Shown: positions 15,807-24,145, counted from the first letter of the stretch. The stretch is 26,820 nucleotides of DNA from CAMQVM01 sp044433365 (GCA_044433365.1 JAWXTR010000031.1:1-26820), one strand, 5' to 3'. The notes: a model not told the origin generated them from the sequence alone. Made by a program: numbers and translations.

Positions 15807-17678
15807 TTAATACAACTCTAAGAGTGTTTTCTTAATAGCTTCATAATCATATCCGCACTCCGATTTTAGTTCACCTACACTTCCTTGATGTACGAAGCGG
15901 TCGGGAACACCCAATCTTTTAACCTTAACGGATAGGTCGTTATCGTTAAAAAACTCAATTATTGAACTCCCCACTCCTCCGCTAATCACTCCATCTTCGA
16001 CAGTAATAATTTTGCTAAAACGAGCGGCAATATCTAACAACATAGTGGTATCTAGTGGTTTGGCAAAACATAAATCAATATGTTCGATAGAGATTGTACC
16101 TCCTTTTTCTTCTATAATTTCATCTATCGCTCTTTGGCAATCAATAGCAGTTGCACCTAAAGAAAGAATGGCTATATCACTACCGCTACGAAGCTTTTCA
16201 CTCTTTCCTATTTCACAAAGCTGCATATCATTACACCAATTTTCACCAAGCGAACCCTCGCCACGAGGATAGCGTATAACAAACGCACCGCATCCTCCTT
16301 TTGAGGCTGTAAACATCAAATCACGAAGTTTATGCTCATTACGAGGAGCTGCAATAGTGATATTTGGAATTGGTCTAAAATAGGCAATATCAAAAATTCC
16401 ATGATGTGTCAATCCATCTTCACCTACCAATCCACTTCTATCGAGACAAAGCGTAACATCAGCTCCTTGAAACACAACGTCGTGAATTACGTTATCGTAG
16501 GCTCTTTGCATAAACGACGAATAGATATTACAAAACGGAATCAATCCTCTTACTGCTGCCCCAGCAGAGAATGTAACAGCGTGCCCCTCAGCAATACCAA
16601 CATCGAATACTCGCTCTGGAATCTCTCGCTGCATTATCGACATCGACGAGCCAGAAGGCATAGCAGGAGTAATTCCAATGATACGTTTATCTGCTTTTGC
16701 AAGCTCTAAAAGAGTATTTCCAAAGACATCTTGAAATTTTTGGTTTGCGCTACAACTATTTTTGCGGTCACCAGTTGTTGGGTCGTACTTTCCAGGTGCG
16801 TGCCACTTAGTTTGCTCCTGTTCGGCTGGTGCAAAACCCTTCCCTTTTTTTGTTGTAATATGAAACAGTTTTGGACCCTCTATAGCCTTTAAATCGGCAA
16901 GCAATTTTACCAACTCTTTAACATTATGACCATCAGCAACCCCAAAATATCTAAAATTAAGTGATTCGAATAGGTTTCCTCGCTGCAAAAGGGATAATTT
17001 AAGAGCACCTAGCAGTTTAGAGAAGAAATTTATCACTTTTGGTCTACCCAAAAGTGCTCTGTAAACCCTATTTTTAAATCTATTATAACCTCCAGAGGTG
17101 GTAATTTTGATAAGATATTGGTTTAATGCTCCAACATTTGGGTCAATCGACATATCATTATCGTTTAAGATAACCAACATATCTTTTGCCGAAAATCCTG
17201 CATTATTCAACCCCTCAAATGCCAATCCACCGCTCATTGCGCCATCACCAATTACCGCAATACTTTTACGATTTTCATCAAGAATATTAGCCGCTATATC
17301 CATACCCAGCGTAGCCGATACTGATACAGAAGAGTGACCCCCACCAAAGGCATCATACTCACTTTCGCTACGTTTAGGAAATCCACTAAGTCCTGCTTTT
17401 TTGCGATTTGTATGAAATTTTGAGGCTCTACCAGTTAATATTTTATGTGCATAAGCTTGATGACCTACATCCCAAACAAGATTATCGTATGGAGTATCAT
17501 AGACGTAATGTAGAGCAACTGTTAGCTCTATTACGCCCAAACTTGAACCAAAATGACCTGGATTAGTCGATAATTGAGAGATTATAAACTCTCGAAGCTC
17601 ACTACAAAGAGCAGGTAGCTCATCGATAGAGAGTTTTTTTAAATCCTCTGGTGAATTTATGTTTTGCAAATAACTCAA
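15807..17678 (-). CDS. dxs: 1-deoxy-D-xylulose-5-phosphate synthase
   Basis: Cytoplasmic thiamin-diphosphate enzyme that condenses pyruvate and glyceraldehyde 3-phosphate to DXP, the first step of the MEP isoprenoid pathway and a precursor for thiamin and pyridoxal. The 623-residue protein shows the ThDP/Mg motif GDGAMSGG (144-151) with the downstream NDNDMSI (172-178), substrate-pocket histidines in NPGHFGSSLG and GHQAYAHK, and the second-domain DVGIAEGHAVTF with catalytic Glu364. Length is normal and all three domains are present. Monocistronic, with a canonical promoter and an unusually long (about 190 nt) leader holding two stable hairpins, which suggests post-transcriptional control. Confidence 0.96.
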   Translation of the reverse strand: MSYLQNINSPEDLKKLSIDELPALCSELREFIISQLSTNPGHFGSSLGVIELTVALHYVYDTPYDNLVWDVGHQAYAHKILTGRASKFHTNRKKAGLSGFPKRSESEYDAFGGGHSSVSVSATLGMDIAANILDENRKSIAVIGDGAMSGGLAFEGLNNAGFSAKDMLVILNDNDMSIDPNVGALNQYLIKITTSGGYNRFKNRVYRALLGRPKVINFFSKLLGALKLSLLQRGNLFESLNFRYFGVADGHNVKELVKLLADLKAIEGPKLFHITTKKGKGFAPAEQEQTKWHAPGKYDPTTGDRKNSCSANQKFQDVFGNTLLELAKADKRIIGITPAMPSGSSMSIMQREIPERVFDVGIAEGHAVTFSAGAAVRGLIPFCNIYSSFMQRAYDNVIHDVVFQGADVTLCLDRSGLVGEDGLTHHGIFDIAYFRPIPNITIAAPRNEHKLRDLMFTASKGGCGAFVIRYPRGEGSLGENWCNDMQLCEIGKSEKLRSGSDIAILSLGATAIDCQRAIDEIIEEKGGTISIEHIDLCFAKPLDTTMLLDIAARFSKIITVEDGVISGGVGSSIIEFFNDNDLSVKVKRLGVPDRFVHQGSVGELKSECGYDYEAIKKTLLELY

Positions 17679-17691
17679 AATAGTAAAATTT

Positions 17692-17711
17692 AGGGGAGTC
17701 GAAACTCCCCT
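17692..17711 (-). promoter_or_regulatory. UUCG-loop hairpin next to the dxs start codon
   Basis: In the mRNA: AGGGGAGU, UUCG, ACUCCCCU, a perfect 8-bp stem capped by a UUCG tetraloop, ending 13 nt before the AUG. Strong and well placed to affect ribosome access. The stem is a compact version of the GGGGAGT motif. Confidence 0.6.
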
Positions 17712-17807
17712 TTATGTTAAAGTTTTCTTTAGAATTTGTCGTCAATAAATCATGATATTACAAAATATTTCCAACAAAAAAATGTTGTCGATTTTTGAAA
17801 ATCACTA

Positions 17808-17858
17808 GGAAGAGTTCTAAAACGGAAAATATCCGAAAGTTAGTTTTTAGAAGTTCCC
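17808..17858 (-). repeat. dxs leader hairpin of the GGGGAGTTCTAAAA family
   Basis: GGAAGAGTTCTAAAA and TTTTAGAAGTTCCC are the arms, with an inner CGGA/TCCG stem (17823-17835). Starts near the predicted transcription start of dxs. Confidence 0.6.
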
Positions 17859-17872
17859 ACTATTTTACCCCA

Positions 17873-17903
17873 CAAAAATAAGATATTTATTTTCTATTGC
17901 AAA
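17873..17903 (-). promoter_or_regulatory. Predicted dxs promoter
   Basis: Minus strand: TTTG (17900-17903), 19-bp spacer, TATTTTTG (17873-17880). Canonical Bacteroidetes spacing. Confidence 0.7.
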
Positions 17904-17943
17904 ACGAAAGAAAAAACTTTTTATTATTTTTTGTCTAAACCCT

Positions 17944-20088
17944 CTACAAACTTCTTTTTAAGAAATCTATACATTTGCGCATCAAGTGGTTGCGAGAACT
18001 ACCCATACCGTGATTTTTGTCGGGATAGATAGCCATTTCGAAAGGTTTTCCTGCATTTGAAAGAGCCTCAATCATCTCGTAAGTATTTTGAACATGCACG
18101 TTATCGTCGCCTGTACCGTGAGCGATAAGTAGATTGCCTTTTAGCATGTGTGCAAAGTTTACAGGAGAGTTATCGTCATAACCTTTTGGGTTGTCTTGAG
18201 GCAAACCGTTGTAAATCTCAGTATAGATGGTGTCGTAGTAACGCCATGAAGTCACTGGAGCAACTGCAATAGAGGCCTTAAACACATCATTACCCTTTAA
18301 AATTACGTTTAGTGCCATAAAACCACCATAACTCCAACCGTAAATGCCGATTCGCTCACTATCAACATAAGGAAGAGTACCAATATATTTGCCCCCTTCG
18401 ATTTGATCGATAACCTCATAGTGACCTAAATTAAGGTAAGTACATTTTTTAAACTCTTCACCTCTAAATCCTGTTCCTCTACCATCAACACAAGCAATAA
18501 TATACCCCTCTTTAAGTAGAGAATACTCCCAACTTATACCAAATTTATTTGCTACAGATTGGCTACCTGGTCCACTGTATTGAGTCATAAGTACAGGGTA
18601 TTTTTTTGACTCATCGAAACCGTAAGGCTTAATCATGTAACCATTAAGCTCAACACCCTCAGAGGTTTTGAAAGTAAAGTACTCTTTTTTAGGCACACCA
18701 TACTCTTTTATCTTCTCTTTAAGTGCGCTATTATCTTCTAATACTCTAATTATCTTACCACTACCACTGTGCATACGTACTAGGTTTGGAGTTGTAGAGT
18801 TTGAAAAGTAGCTAATAAAATATTTAAATCCTTTACTTGGAGCAATTGAGTAGGTACCTTTATCGGCTGCTAAAAGCTCTTTGCTTTTACCATTTAGTTT
18901 GATAGAATACAGATTACGCTCTAATGGAGATTTTTCGGTAGAGATGTAGTAAACTACACCTTTTTTCTCGTCGACACCTAAAATATCGGTAACTTCCCAA
19001 TTACCGGTAGTGATAGGTTGTAGAGTTTGTTTAGCAATATCACAAAGATATAGGTGCATAAAACCATCACGCTCACTCATTATTATAAAGCGATTACCGT
19101 CAGCAAGGAAAGTGACTGTATTGTCGCCAATACGCTCAATATAACGGCTATTTACCTCATTATAAACCAATTTTGAACTACCTGTCGAAGCATCATAAAG
19201 CAGCATATCAAAGTTATTTTGCAGACGATTTAGACGGAAAATAATCAGTTTATTAGCCTCACTACTCCATTTTACACGTGGAATATATTGGTCGGTCTCA
19301 CTTCCAATATCCATTGTAGTAGTTTTTTTGCTTTCTAGGTTGTAGGTATGAATTGATACAATAGAGTTGTCCTCACCTGCTTTAGGGTGCTTAAATTCAT
19401 ACACTTTTGGATATAAACCACCGATAAAAGTGTTCATTTTAAACACATTTACTCTGCTTTCATCGCTTTTAAAGAAGGCGATACAATCGCTCTCTGGCGA
19501 CCACTCATAAGCCTGTGCAAAGCTATACTCCTCTTCGTACACCCAATCAGGAATACCATTAAGAATATGGTTATATTTGCCATCTGTTGTAAATTGGTGC
19601 TCCTCACCTGTAGATAAATCAACCCAAAATAGGTTGTTATCACGCACAAAAGCAGCCTTTTTACCATCAGGCGATATTGTTGCCACCTGCTCGTTACCAT
19701 CTTTTGATAGAGGTGTAAGCTTTTGAGTCTCGGTGTCATAAATCCAATGCGTAGCAGTGTAAGAGTGACGATAAATAGGCTTAACATCGGTTGTTAAAAG
19801 CATTTTTTTCTCGTCTGGGCTAAGCTGATACCCTTTAAATTGAATTTTTGGCTCGCAGCTATTGCCATCAAAAAGAGTGGCTACTTTATCGCCTGTTTCG
19901 TAGCTATATTTTATTACTTTGTTGTCGCTCTGAGTGGTGTAGTGCTCACCATCTTCCATTGAACGAACTCCATGAACAGATTTTGTGGCAAAAGTGCCAT
20001 TTTCAAAATCTGAATAGTCAATCATTTTTTGTGCAGAGGCTGAAAAAGCCACTAACACTGATAGTAATGATAATAAAAATCTTTTCAT
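17944..20088 (-). CDS. Dipeptidyl peptidase IV-like S9 serine peptidase
   Basis: Exported exopeptidase that would remove N-terminal X-Pro/X-Ala dipeptides. The 714-residue precursor has a signal peptide (1-19, FSASAQ), a beta-propeller DPPIV_N domain (about 80-450) and an alpha/beta-hydrolase C-terminal domain (about 500-714). The propeller keeps the DPP-IV double-Glu motif DWVYEEEY (Glu185/Glu186), which anchors the substrate amino terminus and separates DPP-IV enzymes from other S9 peptidases. The triad is Ser586 (GWSYGGF), an Asp in GTGDDNVH (661-662) and His693 (DKNHGM). Complete. No clean promoter adjoins the start: 329 bp upstream are mostly occupied by repeat copy A, whose first hairpin contains a minus-strand TATTTTTG. 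Confidence 0.92.
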   Translation of the reverse strand: MKRFLLSLLSVLVAFSASAQKMIDYSDFENGTFATKSVHGVRSMEDGEHYTTQSDNKVIKYSYETGDKVATLFDGNSCEPKIQFKGYQLSPDEKKMLLTTDVKPIYRHSYTATHWIYDTETQKLTPLSKDGNEQVATISPDGKKAAFVRDNNLFWVDLSTGEEHQFTTDGKYNHILNGIPDWVYEEEYSFAQAYEWSPESDCIAFFKSDESRVNVFKMNTFIGGLYPKVYEFKHPKAGEDNSIVSIHTYNLESKKTTTMDIGSETDQYIPRVKWSSEANKLIIFRLNRLQNNFDMLLYDASTGSSKLVYNEVNSRYIERIGDNTVTFLADGNRFIIMSERDGFMHLYLCDIAKQTLQPITTGNWEVTDILGVDEKKGVVYYISTEKSPLERNLYSIKLNGKSKELLAADKGTYSIAPSKGFKYFISYFSNSTTPNLVRMHSGSGKIIRVLEDNSALKEKIKEYGVPKKEYFTFKTSEGVELNGYMIKPYGFDESKKYPVLMTQYSGPGSQSVANKFGISWEYSLLKEGYIIACVDGRGTGFRGEEFKKCTYLNLGHYEVIDQIEGGKYIGTLPYVDSERIGIYGWSYGGFMALNVILKGNDVFKASIAVAPVTSWRYYDTIYTEIYNGLPQDNPKGYDDNSPVNFAHMLKGNLLIAHGTGDDNVHVQNTYEMIEALSNAGKPFEMAIYPDKNHGMGSSRNHLMRKCIDFLKRSL

Positions 20089-20114
20089 ATCTAAAAATTT
20101 TAAAATTTTGTAGG

Positions 20115-20352
20115 TGGATTCGCAAAATCCCTTTTGCGGATCTCCCTCACAATTTTTGAAAAAAATTGTGCGCTCATCGTCTCGAAGAGCAATGGAGGCG
20201 TGTTTTTGTTCACTTTTTTTAAAAAGTGTTAAATATAATTTTTTTTATTACCTCTATTTTTGCACTTTTGTGCAAAAATAGAGGTAATTTAGAGGTTTTT
20301 CAGATGCATTACTATTTGTAAATTAAATTGATAGTAGTTTTTTGAATAACCC
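20115..20352 (-). repeat. Copy A of the ~235-bp multi-hairpin repeat
   Basis: Read on the minus strand: 5' module (20352-20293), then five stems: H1 20286-20249 (16 bp), H2 20228-20211 (8 bp), H3 20194-20175, H4 20170-20148 (10 bp), H5 20138-20121 (7 bp). It aligns end to end with copy B at 22821-23053; strings such as ATATTTAACACTTTTTAAAA and GCTCTTCGAGA are shared exactly. Differences in H1 and H3 arms are matched on the opposite arm. Starts 66 bp after the nadC stop, in nadC's direction. Function unknown. Confidence 0.85.
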
Positions 20353-20360
20353 TTTGTAGA

Positions 20361-20401
20361 AGAGTTCTAAATTCTGATTTTGAGAGATTATAGAACTCCC
20401 C
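20361..20401. repeat. GAGTTCTA hairpin downstream of nadC
   Basis: GAGTTCTA (20362-20369) and TAGAACTC (20391-20398) form a perfect 8-bp stem, with CCCC following. Family member of the GGGGAGTTCTAAA hairpins; here at a gene's 3' side, 17 bp from the nadC stop. Confidence 0.55.
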
Positions 20402-20417
20402 TTAATTTTGTTGACCA

Positions 20418-21275
20418 CTAGCAGTCAATTGCTTTAAGACTTAAATCAAGACTTTTGATTTGATGAGTAAGCGCACCTACCGAGATAAAATCGACACCAG
20501 CAGCAGCATAATCGGCTAATGTATCGATTGTAATACCGCCCGAAGATTCAATCTCTGCACGTGATGCTATTAGCTCAACAGCCTCTTTAGTTAGAGCAGG
20601 TGAAAAGTTGTCTAGCATAATACGGTCGGCTCCACCAGCTTCAAAAACCATTTTGATATCTTCAAGCGAACGCACCTCAATCTCGATTTTTAAATCTTTG
20701 CCTTTAGCTTTAAGATACTCTTTACATTTTGTAAGAGCCTCTTTTACTCCACCAGCAAAATCTATATGGTTATCTTTTAGGATAATCATATCAAACAGAC
20801 CGATACGATGGTTTTCACCACCCCCAATTTTAACAGCCATTTTATCCATAACACGCATTCCAGGGGTAGTTTTGCGAGTGTCGAGCACTTTTGTTTTTGT
20901 ACCCTCAAGACGCTCAACATATAGAGATGTTTGAGTTGCCACACCGCTCATACGCTGCATTATATTTAGGATAATACGTTCAGATTGAAGAAGAGTGATT
21001 GTAGAACCCTCTACATAGAAAGCTACATCGCCAACTTTAATTTTATCACCATCGTTTAATATTTGTTCAAACTTTACAGTTTCGTCAAGCTTTTGAAACA
21101 CCAATTTTGCAATCTCAACTCCTGCTAAGATACCATCCTGTTTTACAAGCAACTTCATTTTACCTCGACTTGTTGCTGGAATTGTAGAAAGCGATGAGTG
21201 GTCTCCATCACCAATATCCTCTTTTATTGCTAGGTTAATCAACTCTTCTACGAACTCTAAATACTCTGTTTTCAT
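20418..21275 (-). CDS. nadC: Quinolinate phosphoribosyltransferase (decarboxylating)
   Basis: Cytoplasmic enzyme converting quinolinate and PRPP to nicotinate mononucleotide, the entry into NAD from de novo synthesis. The 285-residue protein carries the expected motifs: SERIILNIMQRMSGVAT (98-114), the LDTRKTTPGMR loop (Arg134, Lys135), GGGENHR (151-157, His156/Arg157), LKDNH (Lys167) and the C-terminal VDFISVGALTHQ phosphate-binding turn. Length is typical. It is transcribed alone, divergently from the aminotransferase gene; nadA and nadB are not adjacent. Confidence 0.95.
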   Translation of the reverse strand: MKTEYLEFVEELINLAIKEDIGDGDHSSLSTIPATSRGKMKLLVKQDGILAGVEIAKLVFQKLDETVKFEQILNDGDKIKVGDVAFYVEGSTITLLQSERIILNIMQRMSGVATQTSLYVERLEGTKTKVLDTRKTTPGMRVMDKMAVKIGGGENHRIGLFDMIILKDNHIDFAGGVKEALTKCKEYLKAKGKDLKIEIEVRSLEDIKMVFEAGGADRIMLDNFSPALTKEAVELIASRAEIESSGGITIDTLADYAAAGVDFISVGALTHQIKSLDLSLKAIDC

Positions 21276-21333
21276 CTTAATATTTTTAAATTATTTTACT
21301 TTTCTAAAAGGTGGTTTACGCACCACAAACATA

Positions 21334-21341
21334 CAAAAGTA
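21334..21341 (-). promoter_or_regulatory. Predicted nadC promoter, -7 box TACTTTTG
   Basis: Minus-strand TAnnTTTG match, leader about 50 nt with a small GGTG/CACC stem. No convincing -33 box. Confidence 0.5.
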
Positions 21342-21533
21342 GTTCATTTTTTTGGTTTTCACTACTTATTTTAACCGATTTTTTTCACAAATTTCACAAC
21401 ATTATATCATTACTTATAAATTAATTATATTTAGAGGAAATTTACTTAATTTTTTAAATTAAATCAACTAAAATTTTATGTTATTTTTAAACACAACATT
21501 TTGTATATATTTTTAAAATTAAAAAAAGATATA

Positions 21534-21541
21534 TACATTTG
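21534..21541 (+). promoter_or_regulatory. Predicted aminotransferase promoter, -7 box TACATTTG
   Basis: TAnnTTTG match 59 bp before the ATG; the upstream DNA is A+T rich without a clean -33 TTTG. Confidence 0.5.
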
Positions 21542-21560
21542 CAATCTATTAATGCAAAAT

Positions 21561-21580
21561 TATAAAGGGGAGTTCTAAAA
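21561..21580 (+). repeat. GGGGAGTTCTAAAA half-site in a leader
   Basis: TATAAAGGGGAGTTCTAAAA lies 20 nt before the ATG at 21601. The cobO leader has TATAAAGGGGAACTTCTAAAA at nearly the same distance from its ATG, and both leaders end ATATTATG. No partner arm here, so sequence rather than a hairpin is what is shared. Confidence 0.6.
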
Positions 21581-21600
21581 TTTAAAAACAAAGAGATATT

Positions 21601-22776
21601 ATGAATTACAATTTCGACAAACAGATTGACCGCAAAGGCACAAAATGCGAAAAATACGACAATCTTACAGAAGTGTTCGGTAGAGATGACATATTTCCAG
21701 CATGGGTAGCAGATACCGACTTCGAAACCCCAAGCTTTATACTTGATGCAGTGGCTCAAAGAGCTAAACACCCAATTTTAGGCTACACTTTTCGTGATGA
21801 GAGCTATCTAAATTCAATATCTGGTTGGCTACAACGTAGAGTCGGTTGGGAGGTAAAAAATGAGTGGATTGAGTTCTCACCAGGTGTGGTTTGTGGCGTA
21901 TCTTACGCTATAAATCTGCTTAGTGACACTGATGATAGAGTCGTTATACAACCTCCTGTATATCCGCCATTTGCTCGCACTACTGAGGCTAACAACCGCA
22001 CGGTTGTAAACAATCCACTAATTTGGGATGGCGAAAAATATCAAATTGATTTCGAAAATTTTGAAGAGGCACTAAAAGGCTCAAAACTATTTATTTTGTG
22101 TAATCCTCACAACCCAACAGGACGTGCTTTTACTCGTGAAGAGCTTACAAAAATGGGAGAGTTGTGTATTAAACATGGAGTAAAAATCATCTCTGATGAG
22201 ATTCATAGCGACCTAATGCTATCGGGCAATAAACATATACATATTGCCTCTATTTCGAAAGAGATTTCAGATATTACAATCACTCTTATAGCACCAAGCA
22301 AAACTTTCAACACTGCAGGTCTTTCAACCTCAGTTGCTATAATTCCAAACGAGCAGTTAATGGCAATTTATCGTGATAACAGCGATAAAATGCACGTAGG
22401 ACAGGGCAATATTTTTGGAGCTACTGCTCTACAGGCAGCCTATAATAATGGCGATGAGTGGTTAGATCAGCTACTTGTTTATCTTGAAAAAAATGCCGAC
22501 TACGTGGTCGATTTTCTATCAAAAAATTGCCCTAAAATCAAAACTTACAAACCTGAATCTACATTTCTGATGTGGTTAGATTTTAAAGAGCTTAATCTAT
22601 CACAAGAAAAGCTAGTAGAATTTATGCTTAACGATGCAAAGATTGGGCTTAATGATGGTCAAGCTTTTGGAGTAGAGGGTATAGGTTATATGCGTCTAAA
22701 TATTGGTACAACTCTCGATAATATAAAATATATTATGAGTCAAATAAAAATGGCTTATGATAAACGTGGATTTTAA
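21601..22776 (+). CDS. PatB/MalY-family PLP aminotransferase (probable cystathionine/cysteine beta-lyase)
   Basis: Fold-type I PLP enzyme of the MalY/PatB subgroup, which cleaves C-S bonds in cystathionine or cysteine. The 391-residue protein has the subgroup's N-terminal FPAWVADTDFETPSFI, the FSPGVVCGVSYAI cofactor loop (92-104), CNPHNPTGRAFTREEL (168-183), the pyridine-nitrogen Asp199 in SDEIHSDL and Schiff-base Lys234 in APSKTFNTAGL. Length is typical. Convergent with metX, which makes a role in sulfur amino-acid metabolism likely, but an ordinary aminotransferase activity cannot be excluded from sequence alone. Confidence 0.88.
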   Translation: MNYNFDKQIDRKGTKCEKYDNLTEVFGRDDIFPAWVADTDFETPSFILDAVAQRAKHPILGYTFRDESYLNSISGWLQRRVGWEVKNEWIEFSPGVVCGVSYAINLLSDTDDRVVIQPPVYPPFARTTEANNRTVVNNPLIWDGEKYQIDFENFEEALKGSKLFILCNPHNPTGRAFTREELTKMGELCIKHGVKIISDEIHSDLMLSGNKHIHIASISKEISDITITLIAPSKTFNTAGLSTSVAIIPNEQLMAIYRDNSDKMHVGQGNIFGATALQAAYNNGDEWLDQLLVYLEKNADYVVDFLSKNCPKIKTYKPESTFLMWLDFKELNLSQEKLVEFMLNDAKIGLNDGQAFGVEGIGYMRLNIGTTLDNIKYIMSQIKMAYDKRGF

Positions 22777-22820
22777 AGGCTAATAATACCCATTTTTTCT
22801 AATATTGAGCCTATTTAAAT

Positions 22821-23053
22821 GGTCATTCACAAAACTAATATCAAGCTAATTTACAAATAGTTACATATCTAAAAAACCTATAAACTACCTCCATTTTTGC
22901 AGTTTTGTGCAAAAATGGAGGTAATTAAATAACTATATTTAACACTTTTTAAAAAAAGTGAACAAAACACGCCTTCAGTGGCTCTTCGAGATCACTGAGC
23001 GCACAATTTTCAAAGAAAATTGTGAGACGTATCCGCAAAAGGATTTTGCGAAT
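22821..23053 (+). repeat. Copy B of the ~235-bp multi-hairpin repeat
   Basis: 5' module 22821-22876, then H1 22886-22923 (16-bp perfect stem, 6-nt loop), H2 22943-22960 (CACTTTTT/AAAAAGTG), H3 22975-22998 (TCAGTG/CACTGA around CTCTTCGAG), H4 23002-23024 (CACAATTTT/AAAATTGTG), H5 23034-23050 (CGCAAAA/TTTTGCG). Starts 44 bp after the aminotransferase stop and runs in that gene's direction. Inverted relative to copy A. Confidence 0.85.
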
Positions 23054-23075
23054 CCGCCAAGGTAGATCGCAAAAT

Positions 23076-23101
23076 AATCCGCAAAATCACTTTTGCGGAT
23101 T
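23076..23101. terminator. Bidirectional terminator between aminotransferase and metX
   Basis: Perfect 11-bp stem AATCCGCAAAA/TTTTGCGGATT with a TCAC loop, 12 bp past the metX stop. Same palindrome core as in 15656-15708. Confidence 0.7.
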
Positions 23102-23113
23102 TGATCCTAATTT

Positions 23114-24133
23114 CTACTTCAAAAATCGTAAAATTATCTCGTTGAGTTTGTCTCCCTCAATCAAAAATCCATCGTGTCCAAATGTAGATTCAATAATATG
23201 AAATTCGGAGTTAGGGATATGATTGTGAAATTGTGTTAGCGACGATATTGGGTAAATAATATCAGAAGATATAGCAATTAATGCCACTTTTGCCTTAATT
23301 TTCGATAAGGCTGCTTTAACAGAACCTCTACCACGTGCAACATTATGTGAATCAATTAGTTCTGTTAACCGATAGTATGAATAGGCATTAAATCTATTTG
23401 CTAGTTTTTTGCCCTGATACTGTTGATAGCTTGAGGCTCTAAAATCGCTCACTTTTCCACTACTCTCGTCCATTTCACTTTGCGTAGTATTATAGCCACT
23501 TCTCGAACGATAGCTTATCATAGCTATCGAGCGTGCTACAGCTAACCCTTTTATACCTGCCTCTGGCGATAAATCACCGTAAGTTTGGTCGCACTCAATT
23601 GCCATGCGTTGCGACTCATTAAATGCAATAACCCATGGGTCGGCTTTTGGAGTAGAGGCAATAATTACCGCTTTTTCTGCAAAATTTGGATTCATAATAA
23701 GCCATTCACTAACCTGAAATCCTCCAATTGAGCTACCAATAAGCATTTTTACCTTTTTAATTTCAAGGCTTTCGGCTAGTAGCATGTGTGCTTTAATAAC
23801 ATCTCTAATTGTAATTCTTGGAAACGAACCATAGTAGGGTATTCCTGTTGCTGGATTGACAGAAAGAGGTCCTGTAGAACCATAGTGTGAACCAATAATA
23901 TTGGCACAAATTATAAAATATTTCTCTGGGTCTAAAAATCGCCCCTCCTCTACTGTATTAGGCCACCAATCGGCAACGTCGGAGTTTGCTGTAAGTGCAT
24001 GGCAAACCCATATAACGTTATCCATCTTTGGAGATAGCCTACCGTAAGTGTGGTAGGTTATCTCCAGTTGAGGAAGCACTTTTCCGCTCTCTAAAACAAA
24101 GCGATTGTTATATTTAAATTGATATTTTGCCAC
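23114..24133 (-). CDS. metX: Homoserine O-acetyltransferase
   Basis: Alpha/beta-hydrolase-fold acyltransferase that activates homoserine for methionine synthesis. The 339-residue protein has the family's VWVCHALTANSDVADWW segment (42-57), the oxyanion/nucleophile elbow LIGSSIGGFQ with Ser135, the acid residue in ISSDIIYP and the catalytic His in STFGHDGFLIE near the C-terminus. Length is typical of MetX. Second gene of a two-gene operon, starting 12 bp after the metY stop, so its product O-acetylhomoserine is used by the enzyme encoded just upstream. Acetyl rather than succinyl specificity is inferred from the MetY pairing. Confidence 0.93.
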   Translation of the reverse strand: MAKYQFKYNNRFVLESGKVLPQLEITYHTYGRLSPKMDNVIWVCHALTANSDVADWWPNTVEEGRFLDPEKYFIICANIIGSHYGSTGPLSVNPATGIPYYGSFPRITIRDVIKAHMLLAESLEIKKVKMLIGSSIGGFQVSEWLIMNPNFAEKAVIIASTPKADPWVIAFNESQRMAIECDQTYGDLSPEAGIKGLAVARSIAMISYRSRSGYNTTQSEMDESSGKVSDFRASSYQQYQGKKLANRFNAYSYYRLTELIDSHNVARGRGSVKAALSKIKAKVALIAISSDIIYPISSLTQFHNHIPNSEFHIIESTFGHDGFLIEGDKLNEIILRFLK

Positions 24134-24145
24134 TTTGTACTTAAT

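Larger units (their letters stand above)
20089..20417. other. 329-bp gene-free spacer filled by repeats
   Basis: Almost wholly made of repeat copy A and the GAGTTCTA hairpin downstream of nadC. No reading frame is supported. Confidence 0.7.
21276..21600. other. 325-bp divergent promoter region between nadC and the aminotransferase
   Basis: Very A+T rich. Holds the nadC promoter (21334-21341), the aminotransferase promoter (21534-21541) and a GGGGAGTTCTAAAA leader motif; nothing coding is supported. Confidence 0.65.
22777..23113. other. 337-bp gene-free spacer filled by repeats
   Basis: Consists mainly of repeat copy B and the terminator hairpin 23076-23101 shared by two convergent genes. 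No reading frame is supported. Confidence 0.7.

Noticed and set aside
20115..23053. CRISPR array or tandem repeat in the hairpin-rich spacers
   Set aside because: The repeats are palindromic units in two dispersed copies, not regularly spaced direct repeats with spacers, and no cas gene is present.
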